The notes under the pieces were generated by a model. That model saw nothing but the letters and a program-made list of their open reading frames with translations, did not search any database and was not told the origin of the DNA. A stretch of DNA of 64,000 bases from assembly GCF_001632365.1 (NCBI RefSeq), contig NW_024468584.1:62001-126000 (forward strand), written 5' to 3'. The position numbers and the translations under genes are program-made. Origin of the DNA: Laetiporus sulphureus 93-53 (Eukaryota > Basidiomycota > Agaricomycetes > Polyporales > Laetiporaceae). Positions 1 to 9,976 of this stretch are shown here, piece by piece (the first letter of the stretch is position 1; each line of letters begins with the position of its first letter).

Positions 1-925
1 TCCTCAAATCATATCTCGTATTGATCCTGTGCTTGCAGACTGGGTCACAATTATTGCCATCGATTGTGCGCGCGATAATGTCTTCCGCTCTTCCTGTACT
101 GATGAGCACGGTGAAGACATTCTTATGATCAGGGTGCTAGCTCTGTACCACAATGGTCTGTCCCCTTTGATGTTTCTGCGCAATTTTCCTAAATGTACGT
201 GTCAGACAAGAGGTTGACATTGCTTCTGTCAATCTTTCTTGTGCTTGACGCGATAGGGAAGGCAGTCTTTGTCGTCATCGGCATTCTCGGAGAAGAAGGC
301 AAGCGCCACTTAGCTTTGTGACCGTATGTAGTCTGACGCAGCTCTACAGTCGGGCTTTTGGGTCTCACTCCAAGCATCACGTCGTGCAGTTACTTTGCTC
401 CTGGAAACGAAGACACATATATTCTTGACTGGTGCGCTCTTCCACTCTACTGTTTCCTTGACAGGTGTCTCATCAATCAATAGGACCATCCCGCTTGCGT
501 ACGAAGCTCTCCTCTTGGCTCTTGCTCTTTACAAGGCCACGAAGTTCTGGAAATCGAATGGTTTGCATGGATCGCGACTCGTATGGGTGCTTATCAAGGA
601 CCAAGCTGTCTATTTCGCACTGTGAGTTGAGAGAAATCGCACCGGAATGACCAAGGCTCACGAGAAACTCAGAGCGATATCCTGTTCGGTCTTATACATC
701 GTTGACGATATCGTTCTTATGTCACCGACGCTAACCTCAGTTATTCAAGCTATGGGCAGTCCCACACTTCTCTGTATTCTCGGGAGCAGGATGTTCTTCA
801 ACCTGAAGGAGGCAGCGGGGCACGGGATCAATGTCGGCACAAACTGGTCCTCTTACTCGCACGGCACAGACGACGTGTTTCACTTTGAGTCAGTGTTTGA
901 CGACCCTCAAATTGGAGAAGGGTGA
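1..925 (+). CDS. DUF6533-like multi-pass membrane protein, 5' end outside window
   Basis: Several exons together read like the large Agaricomycete family of DUF6533/DUF6534-type integral membrane proteins of unknown function. The signature DILMIRVLALYHN is near 110-160. A transmembrane stretch, TLLLSIFLVLDAIGKAVF, follows in another frame near 217-275. Then comes PLAYEALLLALALYKATKFW with a downstream KDQAVYFAL near 490-625, and finally LGSRMFFNLKEAA with NVGTNWSSYS near 780-860. Frame changes between these blocks fall at plausible short introns. The family assignment rests on the order and spacing of these blocks, not on a catalytic motif. The start lies left of the window. The 3' end is unclear: after a possible intron at 921-985 the frame can stay open to a TAG at about 1229. 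Confidence 0.55.
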
Positions 926-2126
926 GCATCATACCGCGCCTTGCTTTTTAAGAATGTGAACTCACTAGACTGTCCGTCATTTCAGGCAGAGCACTAGCAC
1001 CTTCTGTGTTCACAATTCAGGGGACAGGGACATCGAGTGCGTCTTTTCAACATGTCACTATACTAAGTCAATCTCACGGTTTGATGTTTGCAGGTCTCAA
1101 GCCAATGCCGGAATGATTTATGAGATGCAGAACAGGCATGACAGGTGCGTTAAAAGCATCTTCTCACAGCTCAAGTGTCAAGTCATAATGTGCCCAACGC
1201 AACAAGCCCTAGGATATCGTCTTCGCTAGCCGTTCCGCAGCATGCCAGTGAGACTAGTAAGCTTTTTTAATGGCTGATATGGATCATGCTAGTCTGACAG
1301 TAAGGAGATGTGCAATTATTGCAGTTGTACAAACTAGCACAAGGCACGTGGCACGCCACGTCTGATAACTGAGAAGTGGAAGGCGCATTCGCGGAGAGTC
1401 GCAGTCCAAAACCCTTTTGCTTTTTTCTGCGCATTTTTCATACTCTAGTCACTATGGCCTACTTCAATCATTCTCCTCGAAAATGAGCCAAGTCGAGCGC
1501 ATGTAGCAGCCGTACCAGAAAAATCGTCTGCTATGCCCTAATGATGAATGAGTCATACAACGACATTGATAGACCCATCATTGCCCTTGGTTTCGAGAGG
1601 CGGTGAGTCGAGAAATACAACATCGTGCGCCTGAAGATCAAAATGTGAGGGAACCGCTCGTACCGATGAAAGTTGAAGCATAGGTGGTGCGACATATCAA
1701 ATTCATTCGCAATGGAAGGCGGATTACACCGCGCGTAACAAGACACCATGGATGGTGTCGAACGTTAACCTTGGTGGGCGAGGTTCGGATAAACATTAAA
1801 CGATACGAACCACATTGTGGATTGAGGAATTTGAAAAATGTGAGTGGCTCTAGCGCGCGATGTGTGTCTCTTGTCTGCTGGATGTATTAGGCATTCTGGA
1901 AGAGTTCAGAATGGTACTTTACTTCATGGTTGCTCATGCGTCTGTGCATCGTGTCCTGACTTCGTGGAGCACATTGCCAGAGATGTTCACCTAAAAGCCG
2001 AAGAAGCATGCATTCTTGGACTGAGAGAGCGAGACTACTAGGAGTATGGCAACCAAGTAAAGCAGACTGGCAGCACTCCTTCCATGTTCAGCCTACGGGT
2101 GACAACGATGGCAAAAGAAGCTCAGC
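926..2126. other. No gene recognised
   Basis: This stretch may hold the last exon of the preceding membrane-protein gene (frame open to about 1229). Beyond that I see only short frames with no family resemblance, and no tRNA or repeat. Confidence 0.4.
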
Positions 2127-2235
2127 AGCTGATATTCAGAGGAACAACTTACGGTGAGCCACACAAATAAATCACGGGAACCAATGGCACCCAAACGGTC
2201 AGCTTCTTGAGTCAATGATATGGATATGGTTGCTG
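2127..2235. repeat. Third, diverged partial copy of the 6.4-7.9 kb repeat
   Basis: The segment around GGCACCCAAACGGTCAGCTT, with the preceding CAGCTGATATT and GCCACACAA blocks in the same order, matches parts of both units of the tandem duplication further right (near 6560-6670 and 7350-7460). Similarity ends where the ABC-transporter relic begins. Confidence 0.6.
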
Positions 2236-2249
2236 GGATACCCTCGTAC

Positions 2250-2430
2250 GGGCACGCATCGGGCGGACGACGCTCGTCGTGACCCATAAGCTGCAGATGA
2301 TGTGCATGTGCGATAGGATACTCATCGTGCATGATGGTGCCGTTGCGAAGGAGGGCACTTACGAGGAGCTCATGCAAAGCACGGCGTGTTCGCACAATTG
2401 GCGAGCGGCGGTGAATGGATGCGCGAGTGA
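2250..2430 (+). pseudogene. C-terminal relic of an ABC transporter (frameshifted)
   Basis: The translation TTLVVTHKLQMMCMCDRI, followed by LIVHDGAVAKEGTYEELM, is the classic end of an ABC ATPase domain: H-loop histidine in VTHKL, then the D-R-I-x-V-x-x-x-G and EEGTYEELM tail. Just after EELM the frame breaks. Shifting by one base restores KHGVFAQLASGGEWMRE and a TGA at 2428-2430, as expected for the family. No Walker A, signature motif or membrane domain is found upstream, so only about 60 codons survive, next to a repeat fragment. This is a dead gene end rather than a functional transporter. A small chance remains that it is the last exon of a gene with unrecognised upstream exons and one sequencing error. 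Confidence 0.75.
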
Positions 2431-2932
2431 TTCACGGATGATGCTTTTTTGTATTCTTTGTGAAATTCTCGGATCTGTAGCATGATATAGTACTTTGAAT
2501 TGTTTTTTAGTAGTTGAACGGTTTGCGGCCTCAGACACTCATTGTAACATTAGCAAGGCTTGTATGTAACCTCACTCGGCGAGGAATAACAAAAGCATAG
2601 AAGGCTTTGAGGTTCATGTTGATGCGTGATATTTGACGATCCAGTGCCAACCCTTAGACATTGTTATCAAGTTCCTCGGCCAAATCCGAGCTGTAGCGGC
2701 GCATTCGCTCAGACAAGTGTCACGTATCGCTGAGCGCATAGGATAGATTTTATAAATACACGGGAATCCCAGCAATCCGCATGATTGGGCGCTGTGAAAG
2801 TGAAAAACCTACAAAATACAACAGTGCGTCGCAGACATCACAGGAACATATCATGGTCGTTTACATGTTCGTCATAATCAAGGGGACACGACACGGCACA
2901 TGTTTACTGGCATACCAGCGACCGCTCGCGCA
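2431..2932. other. No gene recognised
   Basis: AT-richer stretch between the ABC relic and the 3' end of the transporter gene. It probably includes the transporter's 3' untranslated region. No conserved frame seen. Confidence 0.4.
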
Positions 2933-5239
2933 TCAAGCCTTCTGCCTCTCTTTCTCCGCCCGCACGATTGCGCGCTTCTCCGCACGGAGCCGCACGCTAT
3001 CACGGACACCGAATCCATTCTGGAAGATGATCTGCACCTCCTCGAGACTAATCCCCGCCGTCTCGGGGTAGCAGGTTAAGCAGAAGATCCATCCGAGCAG
3101 GCAGAGGCCCGCGTAGAAGCCGAAGGCGCCTGCGGGAGTGATGGCGGCCATGAGCGAGAGGTAGGTCGAGCTGATGAGGAGATTCGTGCCCCAGTTCATG
3201 GCCGTGGAGAGGGAGGTGCCGATGCCGCGGACTAGGTTGGGTGGGGGTGAAGATCAGGAGGAGGAGGGAGTAGAGGATGGAAGGGGGGAGAGCTTACCGT
3301 CGAGGGCGAAGAGCTCGCCTTGTTGCCAGGGGACGTTGCCCATGCCTATTGCGTACGATGCCACGTAGAAGATCATGGACGCCAGGATGAGCGACGACCA
3401 TGTGTGCGAGTACTTCGTCCCTGAGACGAGGAACCCGCCCGTCGTCTTTGTCATATCTGCCGTGCAATGAAACCACGTCAGCGCGCTCAAAACCGTAAAA
3501 GATAGGTTGTGCAGACCGACGTACAGTAAAATGAGATGCTCACGACGACGAGCCCGATGACCATGCCGGGCATGGAGAAGATCATGATTTTTCGTCGGCC
3601 AATGATGTCGATGTACTTGATCGCGAAGAGCGTGAAGATAAAGTTGGTGCCTGAGATGACTAAGCCGGCGGCGATGGGGTCATTGAAGCCGATTTCCTCG
3701 AAGAGCGTGGCTGGTGCGGGTGATCAATATCACTTCTTCGTCTCTTCCGGCTGCAAATACATACCGCCGTAGTACATGAGCTAGATGTGCGCGGTATGTC
3801 AGGACAGGCGGAGATGGACTGATACCGGTATCACTTACAGTGTTGAAGCCGCCCAGTTGCTGGAACGCCTGCAGGCCACAGCCAATGACTGAAGGGCATT
3901 AGCGCACCGAAGGAAAGAGAAGTGTGCACGACTTACTGAGTGCGCGGCGGTTGACACCGACGAAAAGGATGGACTTGAATCGCTGCCAGAGAGTCGTCGA
4001 GTTTGTGATCTCGACGCACTGCTTGACTGCGACCTCCAGCACTTTGACCTGCGAAGCGTAAGTCAACGGCCGTACTCCGTCGGCGACCAAAACAAGAAAA
4101 TATACCTTGAGATCCACCTGCTCCGGAGTCGCAAGGCCATAGATCTTCGACATCACGCAGTGCGCGGCTTCGACGTTACCTCTGCGAATGAGTATTCGTG
4201 CTGATCTCGTCCTGCTGAGTATACCGCCATCAGGAAAATGCAGTATGGACATCACATACGCGACTCGGGGAGAAAGAGCAGAGAGATGAACTGCAGCCCG
4301 GCGGGTATCGCACCGATAGCGACCATGTACCGCCAACCACCATGGACATTCTGGAAGGCTGCATCAATTCCATACGCCACGACTTGGCCGCCAGTGATGA
4401 AGGCGGAGTTCAGCGCGACCATGCGGCCTCGAAGGCGAGTCGGCGATAGTTCTTGTATGTATACCGGCGCGATGCACGATGCGACGCCGACGGCGAAGCC
4501 AATCACGAACCGGCCGCCGATCTAGCACACATGCATGTGTCAGGACTAGAGCTATGACGAAGGAGGAAGGGATGTCACCATGGGCCACACGGCGTGGGAT
4601 ACGGCCTGGCCGATCGCGCCGGCGATGAAGATGATGTCGGCGGCGGCGAGGACGGGTCTGCGGCCGAGAAAGTCGGAGAGCATGCCCGCGATGAGGCCGC
4701 CGATGAGGGCACCGAGCGTCGTCGCGGAGGTGATGAGTTCCTGAGGGCGGGCGGGTGAGCGATGATCCGTGGATCTGGTGGCACTGACCTTTTGAAATGA
4801 AGAGAGCTCGGCGGGCCCGAGATCTGAGCCGATCGTGACGAGTGCACCAGATATAACCCCGGTGTCATAGCCTGCGATGCGATGATGATGATGACAAATC
4901 TGTTATGAAAGACGAAACGGCAACTGCTACCGACCGAAGAGCAGACCCGAGATGCTACTGCAGCAGACAAGGAGCCACACAAACCACGTCGTCCGCTCTT
5001 CATCTTCTGCCACGACTGCAAGCTCAGAGATCTGACCAGCAACTCGGACCGTCTGGGAGACGTCTTCTATTTTCTCATCGTAGCTGTGTTCGCGCACCGC
5101 TCAGCGCTCAGAACACACACAGAGACTCGCCGGAAACGTAACGTTTCACCTACCCACGGATGTCCCCCTTCTCCTTGAGGCTGCTTGAATCGTCGGACGT
5201 GCGAATCGTCATCATCGGCTGCGAGGACCTGAACAGCAT
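2933..5239 (-). CDS. MFS sugar transporter, myo-inositol transporter (ITR) type
   Basis: A 12-helix major facilitator of the plasma membrane that probably imports myo-inositol or a related polyol by proton symport. Read leftwards, the exons give SISGLLFG joined to [18 protein letters not shown] (helix 1, with the family GYDTG motif). Next is [20 protein letters not shown] (the D-x-x-GRR loop), then [16 protein letters not shown] (the PESPR/RGR region), [14 protein letters not shown] and LLFLPESR. The last exon carries [19 protein letters not shown] and [16 protein letters not shown] (the PETKG equivalent), ending at 2933. ISSTYLSLM...[11 protein letters not shown] is the pattern of fungal ITR1/ITR2 relatives rather than hexose transporters. 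About ten exons are implied. The proposed ATG at 5239 sits 58 bases from a TATA box, but the join of the first exon is tentative. Substrate is inferred from family only. Confidence 0.85.
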
Positions 5240-5296
5240 GAGAGAAACAGCGGCTCTAGTGAGATGGATGGCATGACAAGCTGAATATGGGGCGCA

Positions 5297-5303
5297 CTTT
5301 ATA
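5297..5303 (-). promoter_or_regulatory. TATA box of the MFS transporter
   Basis: TATAAAG on the minus strand, 58 bases upstream of the proposed start codon at 5239. The position suits a TATA-driven, regulated transporter gene. Confidence 0.5.
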
Positions 5304-6354
5304 GACGATCAGCCCACACCCCGCATCAACTGTTTGGCGCTGCGCCAGCAAATTTCACGGCAACCATGTTTTCGATGAACTTCTAATGAAGCTCTACCCC
5401 GCATCGCGAAGCTAATGTGCCCAGAACGTGCTGTCCCCCCGGACTCATCTCCGCCCACCTTCGCGGCTGCAGGATCCCATCGACTTACGAGCGTTCTCCA
5501 CCCCTTAGGACATCACTCTCAGCCAGACGCGTGGGGCCAATGACAGAAATTAGGGGACCACGTATGGAGAAACGAAGGTCCTGTTCGACAGCTCGGCATG
5601 GCTGGAAACTTTGAGGGTTTCTATGCGTCGTCGACTGCTTGTTGCGCCGGCTTCCTCACGATTGGCAAGACATATTTGCATAGTCAGGATGCGACCCATG
5701 GCATCTGCAACACGACGACGTCGCTTTATGATTGGGATCTGGGAGAAATTTGTGAATATGCATCCGATGGTCCTGATCCGCGTTTGTCAGGAAATGTCGA
5801 AAATGCATTGGCCGCCCGGACTAGATTGGTGACTGGCGCATGGGGCAGTCGTGTCCCGCGCCGTCAGGGCCCACTTGTGAGATCACGTTCAGGGGTATGG
5901 AGTGAGACAGGTCCGGAGGTGTCGGAGGGAGGAGAGAACTTGAATTTGACTTGATGAGCCGACAGCTTGGGCCGATGCAGGCGTTTTTTACGTGTAACAG
6001 GTCATGCATGCTCGGAAGAGAAGCAGGCATATAGAACTCCGGATGTCCCTCGTTTCAAGGCACTATTCTCTAGGGATTTGAAATATTGGTGAAGTGTCAA
6101 AGTTGTTCTAGGACGATACAGTTACCTTGCTTGATGGACGTGCTCTAGCATTAAAAATCATCCTTGCGCCGCTTTTCATTGAACCTAGGACGCGTTGGAT
6201 GGCCTCAGACGATGTCAGACCTATTCCAGCCTGTCCTGATGTGTTACAGTTCAGCGACACATGCCTAAAGACACGATGAATTGCTAAACAACATCGAAGC
6301 ACAAAGTCGTACCAGAGGTACGACTCGTGACTGGGACTCCATGCCGCTTGACTC
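5304..6354. other. No gene recognised
   Basis: A 118-codon plus-strand frame (5598-5954) is open, but its composition and translation resemble no family. The stretch probably contains the upstream region of the transporter gene. Confidence 0.4.
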
Positions 6355-7109
6355 TGTGTATTTCAAAATGCTTCCGAAGGCGCTATGTGAAATGTTGAGA
6401 CCCCCGTGTGGAACTGCTTCGTAGTATTATGCTTCTAGGACTCTTGCTACGGGTTAGCATCGACCTTGAGAACAATGCTGGAGCTGCTTCGACAACTAGT
6501 GAAGCTCCTGCGACATGCCAATAGGTATGCACGGATTTCCGGATCATCGAGAAGGAGACAGCTGATATTGACTAAGAGGGACAACGTCGTGGCAGGCCAC
6601 ACAAGGAAAGCGGCCTGGGAATTGACGGCACCCAAATAGGCAACTTTTTGAGCCAATGATATGGTTGCTACCGTTTTTGGTTTGCTCGCCTCTACGTTCT
6701 AGAGTCGACCGAAATGCACGAACGCTATATACAATTGTAAACGACCCATTTAACGTCGTCTACTCGACTGAGGACGGCGTGTACTCACCGCACTGCCGCA
6801 GGCTGCATCAGGTTATGCTGAGGTGGGTCCTGCGTTCCCACGATGCGAAAGGTCGCGTAGTACGTGTCGCGCAACGATCTTGTCTTGCCAGCAAATTCGC
6901 CTGGTACCGATACGGATCGCAAATCGCCATACATCTGCCTGCAAGTTCATGACGCTGAGCGGTGCGTATGAGTTGGACGTCATCAGCTTCAAATATACGA
7001 GTGCTTTCAACTGGCCATATGCCAAAAGTCGTTTCCAGTCTACTCCCTACTAGTAATTCGTTATCTCAAACTCTGCAAGAGCAATGGGCAATGGAAAACT
7101 GTTGATGAA
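6355..7109. repeat. Tandem duplication, unit A (about 0.75 kb)
   Basis: Unit A matches unit B (7110-7900) in the same order along nearly its whole length. Shared blocks include TTTCAAAATGCTTC, GTTGAGACCCCCGTGTGGAA, GTATTATGCTTCTAGGACTC, CAACTAGTGAAGCTCCTGCG, GACCGAAATGCACGAACGC, ACGAGTGCTTTCAA and TTCGTTATCTCAAA. Small insertions and deletions separate them. Neither unit has a conserved long frame, and stop codons and frameshifts differ between the two. The ancestor may have been coding on the minus strand, but I cannot name it. Confidence 0.75.
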
Positions 7110-7900
7110 GGACCGCTTTACTCGGCATATTTCAAAATGCTTCGGAAGGCGCTACGGGCCAGAACTCACCGAAGTCAATAAAGTTGAGACCCCCGTGTGG
7201 AACTTGAACTGCTTCAAAGTATTATGCTTCTAGGACTCTTGCCGCGCGGCATGGGTTAGCATCGACCTACAGAACAATGTTGGAACTTCGACAACTAGTG
7301 AAGCTCCTGCGACGTGGGTACTCACGGATTTCCGAATCATGCAGAAGGGGACAGCTGATATTGAGTGAGAGGAACAATATTGTGGCGGGCCACACAAGGA
7401 AAGCCTGGGAACTGATGGCACCCAAACAGGCAGCTTCTTGAGCCCGATATGGCCGCTACTCACGTCCACGTTCTAGAGCCGACCGAAATGCACGAACGCG
7501 ATATACAAATGCAAGCGACCCGCATTCACGATGTGGAAGGTCGCATCGTGTCGCGCAACGACCTTCGTCTTGCTGGAGCCCATACGAACTGCAAATAGTT
7601 ATACATCCGCTTGCAAGCTCGCCACGCTGAAACGCTGAGCGGTGAATACGAGTTCCCGCGAAAGCGGAGTCAGAGTCTCCTGAGCAGAAGGCTATCTTAC
7701 TTGGCAACTCCACTTTACACAATTTGTCTCCATCTGCATATGTACATGAGCCGGACGCCGTCGGTTTCAAATCTACGAGTGCTTTCAATTGGTCATATGA
7801 AAGTTAAGTTTCCGCTCTACTGCCCACATGCCGAGGACAAACTGCATTCGTTATCTCAAAATCTGCAAGAGCAACGGACATGCCAGGAGGCTGTTGATGA
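7110..7900. repeat. Tandem duplication, unit B (about 0.79 kb)
   Basis: Second copy of the unit starting at 6355, directly adjoining it in the same orientation. It carries an extra stretch near 7650-7730 that is absent from unit A. Divergence is clear, so the duplication is not recent. The segment near 7350-7460 also matches the fragment at 2127-2235. Confidence 0.75.
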
Positions 7901-8195
7901 AAGACCTCTGGACGACTCGTCGCTCATTCATCTAGTATCCAGCCATGCTGCTCATGCGTGGTCGGCGTACGGAACCAGGCTCGTCGTCACGAGGCCCAGT
8001 GTCTTGGCCTCGAGTCCATCCGTGGTTGATAATCTCTAACACTCCACACACGTTCCCCCTGCCCGCTCACTGCGAGCAACCTGCGTATATCACCTTTCGA
8101 TGCCTCGCCCGACGCTTAGCGCGCATTCTGCTCCGCCAGGCTCGAGCGTCTATCACCACCCCGATGTGCACACGAACCCCAAGCATTCCAGCAGC

Positions 8196-9633
8196 ATGGC
8201 CGACTTCGAGGTTGAGCATTCTCCAGGTCAATCTACGGCCGCACTGCCCTCATTGCGGCGTAGACGGCCATCGGAAGACTTCGACAACGAGACGGCATTC
8301 CGATCGAGCGTGGCCGCTCTCCTGATGATCAAGGCGCATCCATTCGCGGTGTCCGGGCGTATACCGATCGACCCGTCCGCATTGACTCTGTTCTTCCGTT
8401 CAAAAGTTCGCCCGTCGCTTATCACATTCGGTTACTTACGCTGAACTCGACGCAGAGCGGCATCACACACTCGGTCGACTTCCCGATCGACATCGACCAT
8501 GATATGCCACCAGCGCTTGACGTGCTGATCGCGGCGTGCAGACCACATCCCACCGGCGTAGACGGCTACACGTCTCCTGAGAACGAATCGTTATTCTACC
8601 CTCCCGATCTCCCGCTCACCACGACCCTCGAAATCGCGAACCATCCGATCCTCGAGACTGTACGGAATATGCTCTTCCCGACGCTCCCCGTGGGGCACTA
8701 CCTAACTGCGATCCGGGACAAGCTTGAGATCGTGCTCAAAGGCAACAGCCTGCCCGTCCAGCAGCGGCCAAGCGACAATCGCGTCGCGACAATCGTGGTG
8801 ACGCTGCCCGTGCGTTTCCGTGGCGGGACCCTCATCGTACGCAGTACCGATGGGCGCGAGGACCAGTTTGCCGGGCGAGGTGGGAAGAGCGGCGATATGG
8901 AGTGGACGGCGTTCATGGCGGATGCGGACCATGAGGTCGACACGGTGCAGAAGGGCTGCAGGATCACGATCAGCTACGGTGTGCAGCTCAAGACGTTCGG
9001 GCCCGCGCTCATCCAGCCTGATCCGTTAATCGTACCGAGCGACGCGTTCCTCGATCTGCTCTCGCCGATACTGAACAGGTCTCGCGGACGGCGACTCGCG
9101 TTCTACCTCACGGGGGACTACGGTGTCAATCCTGCCGAATCGCTCGCCGAGTCGCTCGTGCCATACGTATGTGCAGATATATGCTTTGTGAACTAAGCAC
9201 TCAATGGCGGCTCTAGCTCAAAGGTGGCGACTCGCTCCTATATCACGCCATCAAGCTCTATAAGCTCTCACCGGAGCTCCGCTGGACGGCAGGCGGGTAC
9301 ATCTGGCCCGTCGATAAGACCGTCGAGCTCCTCAGCGATCTCAGCGAGAGCCCCAATGGCTCGCATGCGCGCATGCCCATCTCTGTCATCAATGGCGGGC
9401 GCCTACCCGGTACATTCAACTCGTCCACACTGGAGCCTGATGGCCAAGAAGACGATGACCTGCACCGCCGCGTGCAAAAGAGTGGCGCGGTGCCCATCGC
9501 CGAGACGGACATCGTGCTGCTGAACGATTTTAGTGTGACGGGGCCGATCACGAAAGAGCGTGTGCCGTTTGCGCAGGGAAGGGACTTGGAGAAGCTCGTG
9601 GTGAATGTGCTGATGGTAGTTTTTGTTCCATGA
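8196..9633 (+). CDS. 2OG-Fe(II) oxygenase-like protein with degenerate metal site
   Basis: The layout follows the fungal family of prolyl-4-hydroxylase-like proteins. A strand NRVATIVVTLPVRFRGGTLI corresponds to the family's FATLVVVLPS-x-x-x-GG block. It is followed by MEWTAFMADADHEVDTVQKG and CRITISYGV, matching WAAFYSDCEHEVLPVTSG and R-V-T-L-T-Y. The distal His (DHEV) and the Arg (CRIT) that binds 2-oxoglutarate are present. The upstream block where the family has P-H-R-D reads PVQQRPSD, so both residues of the HxD metal triad appear lost. A 46-base intron (about 9169-9214) joins VPY to LKGGDSLLYH. Near 8263-8400 the coding signal moves from the MADFEVEHSPGQ frame to one reading PVAYHIRLLTLNSTQSG without an obvious intron, so the start region or gene integrity is doubtful. 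The function is not predictable; oxygenase activity is unlikely. Confidence 0.6.
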
Positions 9634-9976
9634 TGCATATATCTTACTGTTTCTGTCGTTTTTGTTTGCTTTTTTTTTGGTTTAGTTGTGCATGTATGTA
9701 GTATAGTGTTGTATCATCAGCTTGCATTTAGGAGGACTCTAACAGACCTCATAATTACCCGCTTTTTCGACGAGCACTTCGCGCAGGCGACTCGGCTGAT
9801 CACACCGTCACCAATCACGAGCATAACATGCTCGATTTGATGAATGGACGGATGCCTTGAGAACCCGTCGCCGAGCCGACTCTCAATGCCACAGCGTGAT
9901 GCCATGCACGTCCGTCTACATTGCCGGGTCAAGGAGTAAGGAAAGAACAGTTTCATTACATAAAAAATTCATATAG
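9634..9976. other. Convergent 3' regions
   Basis: Non-coding gap between the ends of the oxygenase-like gene and the complex I gene. It has a T-rich tract near 9658-9690 and no gene signal. Confidence 0.4.

Noticed and set aside
5598..5954. 118-codon plus-strand frame upstream of the repeats
   Set aside because: Composition and translation show no family motif, no signal peptide and no neighbouring exons; probably chance.
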